Positions 31,410 through 42,187 are shown, counted from the first letter of the stretch. The stretch is 64,000 nucleotides of DNA from Odontocerum albicorne (GCA_949825065.1 OX463859.1:10751606-10815605), one strand, 5' to 3'. Program-made: numbers and translations. The notes: generated by a model not told the origin, from the letters alone.

Positions 31410-31685
31410 TTATTGGAAGAGATTGTTATTTGTTAATAAATATGTAATATTTTATACTACTCGTACATAAAAAAGTATCAAATACATTAATATATCACGA
31501 CATACGTATAACTTTCGGTATAGTACCGTCAGTTCCTCTAAATCTTAATATTGGAAGAGATTGTCATTTGTCAATAACTATGTAATATTTTACACTTTAT
31601 AATAAAGTATTAGGTAAATAAATTAATATATCACGACATACATATATCTTTCGGTATACCACCGTCAGTTTCTCTAAATCTTTAT
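31410..31685. repeat. Tandem duplication of about 136 bp
   Basis: TTGGAAGAGATTGTTATTTG ... TATCACGACATACGTATA ... CTCTAAATCTT occurs at 31414-31550 and again at 31552-31685 with moderate divergence. No coding content. Confidence 0.8.
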
Positions 31686-31689
31686 ATTC

Positions 31690-32335
31690 TATCTGCAGTT
31701 GCCACTTATAGTAAAAAGATGATTTATACAGTGTATAACTACATGTATAACGTCGAATTAAAACAAAACTCTCGTCATGGTCATTCGTTATTTGTATAAT
31801 ACATTTTACCTATAAACGGGAATCAACCATTTCTTTACAGAAAAGAAAACATATAAAAACATGTTTATAAAATTGAGAGTTGGAAATAAGTTAAAAACTA
31901 TATTTGGCAGGACAGAATGCCTAACGTTTCTATCACGACATTATTGCATTGCCATCCTTGCACATTCATTCGATGCTTCTTACTTCTTACCTATGTTTCT
32001 TTCAAAATTTCACGCTTTTCATAATTTTTCAAAACGGTTGTTTTCCACACGAGGGTTTTGTAAAACGGTGGTCTTCCACACGTTTTGTAATATTTTGTAT
32101 CAAAATGTTAATGTTAATGTTGAAATCAAATAAATAAATATGAAATATCTAAAATATATTTTGTATAGTAAGCAGGAATAATCTCATTCAACTATAACAC
32201 ATTTTCCCGAAGATGCCAGTCAAGAAAATAGGGAATTCGCTTTTCGAAAATCTGCATTTTCTTTATGTAGATATTGGATATGTTTTGTTGTTAAAATCTT
32301 TTCTGGAAAACAGCTCATCAGCTGTCTATTCATAA
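31690..32335. other. Unassigned intronic DNA
   Basis: A 90-codon plus frame at 31861-32133 is rich in Phe/Ser/His, has no motif and overlaps a second frame of similar length. It is treated as chance. Confidence 0.4.
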
Positions 32336-32339
32336 TTTA

Positions 32340-32670
32340 TGCGGCTTTCTAGACATGTGATGTTCTGTGGGGATTTCGTGTGCCGCTTTGTATGAGATTT
32401 TATCACATCGTATTCTCATTGTCACGCCAGTACCTCCTTTTCTTCCTACCCCATCTGATAATATTATCCGTATTGCAAGTCAGCCAGATGTCAGGGTTTA
32501 TGATTATATCTCTCAGAGTGCTTCTTTCAGAGGTTCGTAGTATTCTCATATTCGAAGTATGTTGTATTCTCATATTCGAATCTATGCTGACTCTGGTTTT
32601 GATACTAAAATATACTATCGGTCTGACACCGGTCTTATATTTATTGTTAATATTTAACTAAATACCAATA
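32340..32670 (-). pseudogene. LINE ORF2 C-terminal remnant, minus
   Basis: The minus strand gives SNMRILRTSERSTLRDIIIN, then IWLTCNTDNIIRWGRKRRYW. This is a diverged copy of the same LINE domain nested at 7823-8201 (MKVLRSIAGKTLRDRVRN ... RRTCEVEDIVRWRRQRRR). The plus-strand reading frame over the same DNA is a shadow. Confidence 0.7.
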
Positions 32671-32746
32671 AGATTTTCCTTTGTCCTACTAACGATTTAA
32701 AAATGTTCTTGATGATTGAAATTGTTTTTTACCCCTGCATAATTCG

Positions 32747-33073
32747 TTGTACTATGCTCCGCGATGCTCTCAAGGGTACGAGCGAATTAAACGGAAAGTG
32801 ACGCAAGTTTCCCGAAAAGCTTCTTTAAAAATAGCTTTTTCACTCGCAAGTAAACTGACTTGTGCACGTCAAAGAGTCATAAAGGCAACAAAAGACGCAT
32901 TAAGTAAATTAAGTAATGGCGAGACAGCCTTTTTCATTTTGAAAACTTATCAGGGATCGTCAACTCCCCTGAAATTATGTCTTGAACTAAAAAGAAAAGT
33001 TTCTTATCGTTATTTTCACAATTTACCAACGATAGTATTTGTATATTATACTCGTAACTTAAAAAATCGTTAA
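32747..33073 (+). other. Unrecognised 108-codon frame
   Basis: The frame opens with a non-ATG codon at 32747 and contains Lys/Arg-rich helical-looking segments (KVTQVSRKASLKIAFSLASK, RQRVIKATKDALSKLSNG). I do not recognise a family. Its composition is more protein-like than that of neighbouring chance frames. It has no start ATG near the beginning, no splice partner was identified, and it lies inside the bap intron between a LINE and a minisatellite. It may be a transposon relic. Confidence 0.2.
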
Positions 33074-33264
33074 TATTTTGAGCTTTTTTATGGAATTCTA
33101 CGAGTTCTGTGAATATTCTTATCGAAATATCGGATGATGGTGTAATATGGGTGCCCGATTTGTTGAGTTCTCGTGGACGATCAAACGTTCCTAATCTTTG
33201 CTACTTCACTAGGCAAACTTAACATTCGCTCTAATAATCAATGTTAATTGATCGATGAAGAGCT

Positions 33265-33595
33265 TGGTATTAAAGCTCGAAACTCGAGTCACAATAATAA
33301 AAGTGTAAAATAAATTTTATCATATCGAAGCTCGAGTCACAATAATAAAATTGTAAAGTAAATGTTATCATATCGAAACTCGAGTCACAATAATAAAAGT
33401 GTAAAGTGAATTTTATCATATCGAATATTACAATATTACAGTCATATCATATCGAATATTACAATATTACAGTACAATATTATCAATTTTATCATATTGA
33501 AGTCACAATATTAAAAGTGTAAAGTAAATTTTATCATATCGAAACTCGAGTCACAATAATAAAAGCGTATAAAGTAAATTTTATCAAAGTAGCTT
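33265..33595 (+). repeat. 48-bp minisatellite with AT insert
   Basis: Units of GAAACTCGAGTCACAATAAT followed by AAAAGTGTAAAGTAAATTTT repeat at about 48 bases, five to six copies. They are interrupted at 33420-33480 by two copies of CATATCGAATATTACAATAT. Confidence 0.9.
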
Positions 33596-33839
33596 TATAT
33601 TTATTAATACTCGTAACTGGTATAATTTATTACATTCTGCCATCGTTTACATAATAATCCATAAAATGACTTATTTTTTAATGAAAGAATAACATAATTT
33701 ATCTATAAAGGTAAAACAAAAACTTATAAAAAATAGTTGTATTTAAATAAAATATTCTAATTGTTAAAAAAAAGTTAATGTAAATCAGTTTATCTTTTGA
33801 AATAATTTAGACTTCATATTTCTAAGAAAATTATAGGAA

Positions 33840-34135
33840 AGTAATATTAATACTGTGGAGATGCGTGTACTAAGAAAAAAATGTGGAGTGTCAATGTGCA
33901 AAAGAAAGTGGAACACTTGATGTTAATGCATGGATAAAATGGACTTTACTGAAGAAGAAAGTAGTTGTAAGGTAGTTTGAAGAGGATGACGGACGAACGA
34001 ATGACTAAGCAATTACAAAAGTGTATGCATGACGAGATGAGTCAGTCAATGTGGAGGAGGTAAAAGTTGTATGTTTGGAAAGAAAAAATTGGAGATCGGT
34101 TCTCTTTGCCTACCATGCAAGGGACACGGCGTGAT
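33840..34135 (+). pseudogene. LINE family B remnant
   Basis: MRVLRKKCGVSMC-like start at about 33861, remnants of the central block, and the 3' terminus GGGACACGGCGTGATGGTAT near 34122. Internal deletions removed the RWFGHVERM block. Confidence 0.6.
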
Positions 34136-34284
34136 GGTATGTTAGTATGTTTTTCTATGAAATCGTATATAAAGACATATTCAAAAGTAAATATTCAGGT
34201 TTTATACTCGTACAATCACAAATATTTATTTGATCAACGTATTATCACAAATTTATTTATGTAATTGTTAATATCAGTATGGTA

Positions 34285-34530
34285 TCTTATTTATAGTTAA
34301 GGCATTAATATTGTGGAAGTTTAAAGACATTGTAATTTGTTTTATCAAATACTGTTTATTCCATTTTATGTAACGGGTATAACCCTACTGGTTTCAAAGT
34401 TTTCATCTCATCGTAAAGGAAACACAAACAAGACTTGTGCTCTCCTGATAATGAGGTGAAAACCTTGAAACTGGCAGGGTTATTCCGTTACATAAAGTGG
34501 AATAAACTGTGTTTGATAAAACAAATTATA
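34285..34530. repeat. FB foldback element with extended left flank
   Basis: The palindromic core 34328-34530 has both arms (CATTGTAATTTGTTTTATCA and its complement) plus the centre GACTTGTGCTCTCCTGATAA. The 43 bases left of the core (TAGTTAAGGCATTAATATTG) are the reverse complement of the right flank of the 50-kb copy. The true element is therefore longer than the core. Confidence 0.85.
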
Positions 34531-34980
34531 AAAAAAATATATCAGTAGGTATTGTTTTCACTGTGGTAAAATAGTAAGTACTATATGTATCATATGCTTA
34601 GCAATCAGGTATTCTAAGTTCGGTTTAGGAAGATTCCCGAGCTGGTGGTATTTAAAGATTTCTTTTCGATTTTATTGTTACTCTAGCACAAGTCACTAAT
34701 TCCAATCGCTCCAAAAATGTTTGTTATCTACCGAAAATTCTTGAGATGATTTATAGGTAACCGGAAATAACGCTATATAAACTCTTAGTTATCTTTGCAA
34801 AATTATCTAGAAAAAATGTTTAACTCCCCTGGGCTTAATGAAAACTTGAAAACCTTAATGCGTTTAGTAAGCAACTTGGCTCTTTAAAAAAACTTACAAA
34901 AGTGTATCACAGAAAAATAATATTCTAGTCATTTACATGAAAGCCTGCAGCTTCTCAAAATGTTCGCACAGAAGGTCAAA
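34531..34980. other. Unassigned intronic DNA
   Basis: Nothing recognised. Confidence 0.4.
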
Positions 34981-35527
34981 ATTAAATTGAAATTTTAAAA
35001 TAATGTGAATAATCTCTTGCCCTATGCAACTCCTGAATGAACTCTTGCTTTATTCAACTCTTGAAAAACTCTAGCTCCTGAATTAACTGCCTTTTCACTC
35101 GGTCACTCAATTAAATAGGAGTGTGGCATCTGCTTTATTTCTGCTAGAGTTGACCCTTCAATATTGTCACTCCCCTACCCTTCCGACTGCTATATGTTCT
35201 AGTATCTTAGAGATCATTCTTACACACATGAAAGGGAGTCGCGTATTATGAATAAAATTAAATTGAAATTTTAAAATAATGTGAATAATCTCTTGCCTTG
35301 CGAAGCTCCTGAATGAACTCTTGCCTTATGAAACTCCTGTCTAAAAAACTCTAGCTCCTGAAAGGACTGCCTTTTTATGCGGTCACTCAAACAAATAGGA
35401 GTGTAGCATCTGCTTCTTTCCTGCTAAAGTTGACCCTTCAATGTTGTCACTCCCCTATCCTTCCGACCGCTATATGTTCTAGTGTCTTAGAGATCATTCT
35501 TACACACAGGACAGGGAGTCGCGTCTA
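34981..35527. repeat. Direct duplication, period 276 bp
   Basis: ATTAAATTGAAATTTTAAAA begins at 34981 and again at 35257. Both copies run through GAATAATCTCTTGCC, GGTCACTCAA, CTTAGAGATCATTCTTACAC and GGGAGTCGCGT. They differ by scattered substitutions and a few small indels. No coding frame. Confidence 0.9.
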
Positions 35528-36934
35528 ATAAATTGGTTCCTCAGACGAAAGGCGTAAGAGTCGTATCCATCACCATATTTCGAAGGCATCAATTTTCTGT
35601 TTATCGCACGTCTTGAAAATTCAGGTATCTTCATCATATGAAAGCAACGAAGGGTCGTAACAAATTCATTTTTTTTTTGTGTTAAAGTAATATTGAGTGA
35701 ACAATTATCGAAGTGATCTCTATTAAGCCTTACATCGGAACATTATCGGATCGATCGATTGATTGCTTTAGCCTAGTAGTGTCAAAGGATAGTTTTACAG
35801 CTTTCGAAGTTTTCGCAAAAGAACTGGAAACTTGTGGGGATGTTTGAAATATTTTCTGACTCGCCATTTTCCTTCTCCTGTGTTTTTTTCCCACTTTGGT
35901 TTGTCGCCACTGGAAATAGAGTCTTTCAGGCAGTTCCATCTTTGTTACAACATGATGTTACGCTCATAAAAAATAAAGATTTCGATCATCTGGTGTAGAT
36001 CGCGCTGGATAGGGATTTACCACCTTTACAACGTGGGCAGTGTTGAGATCGAACTGAACTATCATATTTAGAATTATGTTAAAAACTTTTATTTTCGCCT
36101 TACATTAATTATTGTATATTAATAATTTTTATATCAAATTACATTTTCTTTATTGAACCACAATTTGAGAAGTGCAGTCCCATTAGGGTGGCCGGCAATA
36201 ACGCTAAGTGGCAAAAGTTTGTAAATCCGTACGGCTGGCACCATAGTACGGGCACCAATCAGGCCCCGCCAGAGACCAACCCTTCTTAATTCGCCACCTA
36301 CCCCAGCTCCAACCCGAATCAGTTCTGAGTTACATATACAGGGTGGATATAACATCATTGATAAAAAAAACTTGAAAAGAGTTCATTCGATTCTATGTAC
36401 AGCCATTTTTTTGAGTAAAAATATAACTGTATTTTTTTGTACGATATTCTTTTATTCATATTAAAAATACAATCTTAAGTTTTAATAAATAACCAAGATT
36501 TGTATTCATTGAGTTGACACTCTATTATACATGCGTACAATCAGCGGAATATTGCCTTACAGTAATATCTTCCAACTAACGGATATAAATAACACACGTT
36601 ATGCCAATTGCTGGTTGAGAGGCCACTAAGTTTTTAATTTACAAATTTAAAAGAGAGAATAAAGAAATAAAAATAAAAAGACTAAAGATAATTTTTCAAT
36701 ATCACTAATGATTAGGAGAATGGAGGGATATTGAAAGTAAAACATATTGGGGAATAGGGAAAGACAAACTGTCATTGGAGAGATATAATTATTTTTATGT
36801 CGCTTTTTGGAGCAAGCCAATCTAACAACAAAAATTGACGAGTTCCCATACATTTTTTTTCTTAATACAATATCCCCTCAAGAGTGTGTTGGAGTGAGAA
36901 ACTGCTTCTTTGTGTCGATAAGTAAATTTAGGCG
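35528..36934. other. Mostly unassigned; tRNA-like and GC-rich pieces
   Basis: 35995-36060 (GTGTAGATCGCGCTGGATAG ... GAGATCGAACTGAAC) recurs at 56225-56300 and looks like a tRNA-derived fragment with a reversed B box. 36160-36350 is GC-richer and ends in TACAGGGTGG, whose complement CCACCCTGTA appears at 38513. No gene was recognised. A LINE origin for 35530-35640 is possible but not shown. Confidence 0.35.
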
Positions 36935-38070
36935 GAATACATACCATCCCAGTTTACCTGCTGGGATAAGCAGAGAGAACTGAGCGCCAGACTTTTTAAT
37001 CTTGACACACATACTAGGTTAGTTAAAAAGTTTTGAAAGCGGAAATGAAAATACATTTTTTTTGGGGGGAAATCACTTTTATTGCTCAGTATAGTCTTCC
37101 ATAAGATCAATACACTTGGTCCAACGATCTTCCAACTTTGTTGTCCCATCACGGAAATGACTTTCTGGAAGACCTGCAAAATACTCCTCTACGACGGCTA
37201 TAACCTCTTCGTTTGATAAAAAATGCTTTCCACGAAGGAATTTTTTGAGGTGTGAGAACAGCCAGAAGTCAGAGGGAGCTAAATCTGGCGAATAGGGTGG
37301 ATGCTGCAACAATTCGTACCCCAATTCACTGATTTTCGCGATGGTTTTTTGAGCTGTGTGAGCAGGTGCATTGTCTTGATGAAAAATGTTTTTTTTCTTC
37401 TGCAAACCGGGTCTTTTTTCACAAATTTTTTCATCCAACTGGTCCAAAAGGTCACAATAATAATCGTTGATTGTCTTACCAGTTTGGAGATAATCTATCA
37501 ATAAAATTCCTTTTGCATCCCAAAAAACTGACGCTAACAAAGAATGAATTGACAGATCGAAATGAAATTTTGAGTACGTTCTTATGAAAGATGAAATATT
37601 AAAATGGCGTAGAAATTTTGGATTTTCTACTGCTCCATAGATATCGCTTTCAAAACTTTTTGACTAACCTAGTATTTTGCCTCTCTTACGTCCATATCAT
37701 ATATATCCTACGATTTCACTAACTTCTTAAAACTCTCTTTCAAAATATAATTTGCTTGATTCAACAATTCTTTCCTTGGTCTTCCTTTACCACGCCTTCC
37801 ACTCACATTTGCGCTGTATATATTTTTTGTAAGTTTTTCTTTATTCGTTTGTTCCACGTGCCCAAACTATCTTAGAGTCCTCTTTTTCATCTTACTCAAC
37901 ACATCAGCTTTACTCACACATGTATCCCATATCACTTCAGTCCATATTCTGTTATACATTGTCGCCACATGCATTCTTCTAAACGCACGCATTTTTCCTT
38001 CTATCATTTTTTTTCCACGACTACGTTTCACTCCCATACATCAAATATAGTACAAGAATAATGCAATGTT
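36935..38070 (-). pseudogene. LINE family B remnant, minus, split by mariner
   Basis: 36935-37013 and 37673-38070 are consecutive parts of one reversed family B 3' end. CAGAGAGAACTGAGCGCCAG ... CTTGACACACA continues after the mariner as TTTTGCCTCTCTTACG, just as the unsplit copy at 30690-30760 does. It contains remnants of the reversed WFGH region. Confidence 0.7.
37014..37672 (-). mobile_element. Internally deleted mariner element (DD34D)
   Basis: The 28-base inverted repeats (left CTAGGTTAGTTAAAAAGTTT, right complement CTAGGTTAGTCAAAAAGTTT) differ at one base and are flanked by TA on both sides. The minus frame 37540-37079 encodes the C-terminal half of a transposase: FWDAKGI (first Asp), HQDNAPAH (second Asp) and YSPDLAPSDFWLF (third Asp, 34 residues on). 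It ends at a natural stop before the repeat. The 5' leader next to the right repeat joins directly to LASVFWD, so about half the gene, including the DNA-binding domain and start codon, is deleted. It is not autonomous. Confidence 0.92.
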
Positions 38071-38874
38071 TTCTGAGAGTACTTGTGCATATGAAACCAT
38101 CATATATACTCGTATGTTAGAAAAATATTAAAAATAAAAATGCACACACTCAAATACACACCCCCAGAATCACGCATAACGCAACTTAACGCCCAACATA
38201 AAGAGATACAGCAAAATTAGAGTCCAAATTTTGATAAAACAGAGAAAACCAATATAAGTAATTTTTTATAAGAGTTGTCAAATCACTCAAGCGGTTACAG
38301 CTCGAATTCGTTGAGCTATTTATATGTGTTTATGTTTGCTTTGTCATTCACAATGCTACTTAAGTAATTAAAACGCTGTATTTTATGACCTGTCCATTTA
38401 CGAAATCAAAACTTCCCTTGAACTTAAATATGAGTTTTATTGTGTATTCTGTTTATACATTTAAGTGAAAAATAAGATTTCATTTTAATATTTTTTACCG
38501 ATATTAAAAATAGGCCACCCTGTACATGACAATGTATTGTTCACAGCAGTGTGTCTTTTAAGTAAATTTGTGAAAATGGATGCCTCAGAACCCTTTATTC
38601 GGCAATAAGTTCCCATAATGACAGTCAGAAGGTCGGCCGTTTGCGTCACATTGGAATTATTATTACACGCTGCTCGACAACAGCTTTTGTTAAAAGCTAC
38701 CCATTGCCGAGCTTTTGAACTTTCGACTTTGACTTAAAATATAGTAAAAAATATATCGTAAGCATTGTACTGATATAAAATAATAAATTGGTTTCAATCG
38801 CTCTAAATTAAAATGTTTATTTTCGAATTTTAAGGGTTAACCTTTAACACTCTTAATTATTAAAAAAATAACAT
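38071..38874. other. Unassigned intronic DNA
   Basis: No gene or repeat partner seen apart from CCACCCTGTACA at 38513-38524, a typical transposon-end word facing TACAGGGTGG at 36340. Confidence 0.4.
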
Positions 38875-39216
38875 AACCAGGAACCAGTATGATATAGGCG
38901 CAAAGTGACCCCAACTTAATCAGAAACCAATATGATATAGGCGCAAAGTGACCCCAATGTAATCAGGAACCAGTATGATATAGGCGCAAAGTGACCCCAA
39001 CTTAATCAGGAACCTGTATGATATAGTCGCAAAGTGACCCCAACGTAATCAGGAACCAGTATGATATAGGCGTAAAGTAACCCCAACTTAATCAGGAACC
39101 AGTATGATATAGGCGTAAAGGGACCCCAAACGTAACAGGAACCAGTATGATATAGGCGCAAAGTGACTCCAACGTAATTAGGAACCAGTATGTGAAGGTG
39201 CAAAGTGCCCCAACGA
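38875..39216 (+). repeat. 43-bp minisatellite, eight copies
   Basis: The unit starts AATCAGGAACCAGTATGATA and contains GGCGCAAAGTGACCCCAA. Eight copies start about every 43 bases from 38875. The first six alternate between unit ends (AACTT in 1, 3 and 5; ATGT or ACGT in 2, 4 and 6), hinting at an 86-bp dimer. The minus strand gives an artificial HTGS..VGVTLRLY repeat peptide. Confidence 0.93.
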
Positions 39217-39259
39217 AATTTTGCAATAAATAAGAAGAAAAATTACTGAAATATTTAAA

Positions 39260-39780
39260 AATAATTATCGAGATTATGGTCCTTATTAACAAAAAAATAG
39301 TGAATCATGGTCTAGAAGTGGTTACAAACTTTGTTTACTTAGGCTCCAGTATTATCAACAATGGAAAATGCGAAGCTGGAGTGAAGAAAGCGATGTTAAC
39401 ATATGATGGAACGAAGGATGGAGCGAAGAAAGCGATGTTAAAGCTGGGAAACATATGGAAGAGCAGAGCCATCACAATCACTCTTAAAATATACCTGGTT
39501 AAGTTTCTTGTCTTTACAATATATACGTTATGTACGATACGAAATCGTGAACTCAGAGAGCAAGCGAGAGATATAGGTAGAATAGATGCTTTTGATATGT
39601 GGTGCTGGAGAATGATGTTGAATTCCATGAATGGCAAGGCAAACCAATTCATCCATTCTCGAGAACATGCTTAGGACGAGTGCTCAAATTCTTTGGACGT
39701 ATAGTTTGGAGAGCCTTGTCGCCACTGAAAGCGTGCAAGGACGACGCACAAAAGAAAGGATCCCTATACGTTGGTCTCGG
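39260..39780 (+). pseudogene. LINE family A ORF2 remnant (RT thumb and C-terminal)
   Basis: The open frame 39276-39674 contains VVTNFVYLGSSIINNGKCE, then KAMLKLGNIWKSRAITITLK and AFDMWCWRMMLNSMNG. This matches the segment after the catalytic core of RTE-like reverse transcriptases (FVYLGS-I-DG...KAM-KL-IWK-R-IS...W-WRRML). The frame breaks soon after, and TSAQILWTYSLES-like remnants follow. It is the longest surviving family A piece here and was cut at about 39780 by a small inverted-repeat element. Confidence 0.78.
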
Positions 39781-40141
39781 GGTGCGTTAGTGCGCTGAGC
39801 CGGAGAAATAATTCGCAATAATAAAATTATATACTCGTATTCAAAAACATGACTTCCGAAAATGTTAAATATTTGTATAGATTAAATATGTATAAGAATA
39901 CTGACAAATAATACGAGTATTTTTATTTAAGTGAAAATTAAAAAAAAAAATGAAAGTAAAATTTAAAAAAATATTACTTTCAAATTGACCGGCCAAGTTT
40001 GCCAATTCATACTTCAGCGATCTTGAATATGCACCGGACGGAAACGCAGATTCATATAGGGCAGACAAAAACATACAGTAAACCGTGAGACTATTTCTCT
40101 ATATTGCGAATTGTTTCTCCGGTTCGGCGCGCCAGCGCACC
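39781..40141. mobile_element. Non-autonomous element with 41-bp inverted repeats
   Basis: The left end GGTGCGTTAGTGCGCTGAGC and the right end, read backwards GGTGCGCTGGCGCGCCGAAC, start imperfect inverted repeats that continue CGGAGAAAnAATTCGCAATA. The 280-base interior is AT-rich and non-coding. It sits inside a LINE family A copy whose later part (GGATGGATGGAGAGGAGTCG) resumes at about 40195. The superfamily is unknown and a target duplication is not clear. Confidence 0.6.
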
Positions 40142-40189
40142 TTAGGGCTGGCCGCCGCTGCCCTTAATAACTACTGTTCGAACCATGGA

Positions 40190-40640
40190 GAACAAGGATG
40201 GATGGAGAGGAGTCGCCAAGGGCTATCAAGAAAGATACTGAAAAGAGCCGAATAAATGTTATAGAAATGCGTGCACTTAGAAGAAAACATGGTGGGATAG
40301 TGTGTGATAGAATACGGAATGAAGTGATTAGTGTTGAATGTGAACTTAAGGCTGGTGTGTTGAGAAAAATGAAGAAGAGCAGTCAGAGATGCTTTGATCA
40401 CGTGGAACGAATGAACGAAGAAATACTGAAAAACAAATATACTGGGAAGAAAACTAAGAAAAGTAAGGTTGGATCATGGGAACGATAGAAAAAAAATTAA
40501 GAAGTAAGATAAATCCTAGGAGCTATATGAGAAGGTGGAAGTCGTGGAAGAGACGAAATATATGTATCTACCTATATATTGGAAAGTTTTGTGCTCTGCC
40601 CTTTTGCCTACCCCTGCAGGAAAACATCGTGATTGTGTAT
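40190..40640 (+). pseudogene. LINE family B ORF2 C-terminal remnant
   Basis: The frame from 40198 gives EMRALRRKHGGIVCDRIRNE, then SQRCFDHVERMNEEILKNKY, the clear MRVLRRMCG ... RWFGHVERM arrangement with substitutions. The 3' end CCTGCAGGAAAACATCGTG follows near 40612. The catalytic domain is absent. Confidence 0.72.
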
Positions 40641-41036
40641 TGTATGCAAATAATTAGTTTTCGCCCTACGTATATTGATCAGTTCGTTTGATCTAGTTAA
40701 ACGAATGGGGCAACGGAAACGTATATATTTCCATTAAAATCAAGGAATCTGGAAGTCCAATAATCATTTTGAATAAAACATACGCGTAAATCAATTTTGG
40801 ATCTGAGTATTGGGAAGAATTGTACCATGACAGTCTATATAAATATAGTTTTTTTTTTAATAATCAGGTATTATTGGTTGCTAACATATAAGTCTTAACA
40901 TTAAAACTCAGTATTAAGAATTTATTAACGCTTTTTTTTCTTCTTTTACTTACAAATTCTTGAGAATTACACTAATTGATATTTTTTATAAAAAGGTAAT
41001 AAGTATCTTAAAGTTTTTTTTTCTATTTTGTTACAG
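40641..41036 (+). other. Distal end of bap intron
   Basis: T-rich run-up to the acceptor. The last 30 bases are a pyrimidine tract ending TTGTTACAG at 41036. No repeat seen. Confidence 0.6.
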
Positions 41037-42187
41037 ATGAATATGATTCCCACTCATCCACTGGATTATCTCCACCGCTGTATCTCCAGAGGGATCTTCG
41101 AAACTACGCAGACTCACACGCCTTCTCTTCGAAATCCCTCAATACAACCATTCCAGAAACTTTGCATCACTATGTCTCTCAACAAAAACTTCAATCTGCT
41201 GGTGTTCTTAGCATATCACCATCTGCAGGTTCCCAGCTATCGTCTGGTAGCAACACTTTGATGGATCAATTTTCTCCAACACAGGGTCACAGCAGAAAGA
41301 AGAGATCCAGGGCTGCCTTTTCCCATGCACAAGTATACGAATTGGAAAGGAGATTCAACCAACAGCGATATCTTTCAGGACCAGAAAGAGCTGACTTAGC
41401 TATCAGTTTGAAGCTTACAGAGACACAAGTGAAAATCTGGTTTCAAAACAGAAGGTACAAGACTAAAAGAAAGCAAATACAAATGCAAGAGAATGGTTTA
41501 TTAGCTGCTGCAGCAGCTGTCGCAGCTAATCATCACGCGAGAAAAGTTGCTGTAAAAGTTTTAGTAAGAGATAATCAACACATGGGATTAGATCACTTTG
41601 CTAATGGATCGAATCAGTTTCAACAATCTTCTCAAATGTCCAAAACGAATCCATTACCATTGAATCCTGCTTTATTCCCTGGTGCTCAAGCTCCTATTCT
41701 AAAACACTTTGCAGGGATTTACAATAATAACAATAACGAGTTCCCTAAAAGTCAATACAAACATCTTCTTCAAGAATCCTACAATCAGATGTCTCATCAT
41801 GCTATGCTTCAATCAATCTACGGACAGCATCTAAGTGGAAACTATCCTGGACTTCCTTTATCTTATTTCTACTACCCTACTCATCCTTTATTTGGAGCTA
41901 ATCCTCTAGCAACAATTAATGAAACGAGGACGGAAGAGGAAGTCGATATACAAAAGGAACTTCAGGATATCGCAAGAAAGAAAGCGGCGGAATCTCAAAG
42001 TGCTGATTTAAAAAATAAGGATATTGATTTTACAAAGAAAAAACGAAGAGATTTGGTAGACGCAGATGCGGAAGATATGAAAGGAAAGTTCACTGACTCG
42101 ATATCAATCCAAAGAATTAACTATGACGAATGTAAGAGTCGTTCCAGTAGAGCCAGCAGTTGTAATGAGATAGAGATAGAAAATTAG
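41037..42187 (+). CDS. bap: Bagpipe homeobox protein, exon 2 (homeodomain and C-terminus)
   Basis: The frame is open from the acceptor, and two bases complete the split aspartate codon 157. The homeodomain occupies residues 244-303 (41297-41476): [20 protein letters not shown] at its start, then [20 protein letters not shown], with Trp48, Phe49, Asn51, Arg53 and the Tyr54 that marks NK-2-class homeodomains. [25 protein letters not shown] is specific to bagpipe/Nkx3.2. Residues 326-337 ([12 protein letters not shown]) are the NK3-specific motif after the homeodomain, and residues 432-440 (SYFYYPTHP) resemble the aromatic C-terminal block of Nkx3.2. The tail is basic and serine-rich and ends at TAG 42185-42187, giving 539 residues in total. 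It is longer than vertebrate Nkx3.2. No damage is seen. AATAAA at 42191 lies just after the stop. Confidence 0.95.

Larger units (their letters stand above)
26483..41036 (+). other. bap: bap intron, 14.55 kb, repeat-filled
   Basis: It is bounded by GTGAAA and a strong acceptor (pyrimidine-rich TTTCTATTTTGTTACAG). It is inferred from phase-compatible exons, not from transcript data. It contains LINE, SINE, mariner and foldback insertions and five tandem arrays, listed separately. Family B LINE pieces occur in both orientations, so there is no clear strand bias. Confidence 0.8.

Noticed and set aside
31861..32133. 90-codon plus-strand frame
   Set aside because: It shows no motif and low-complexity Phe/Ser/His composition, with a competing overlapping frame.
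39006..39292. Minus-strand LVP..VGVTLRLYHTGS repeat protein
   Set aside because: It is an artefact of the 43-base array.
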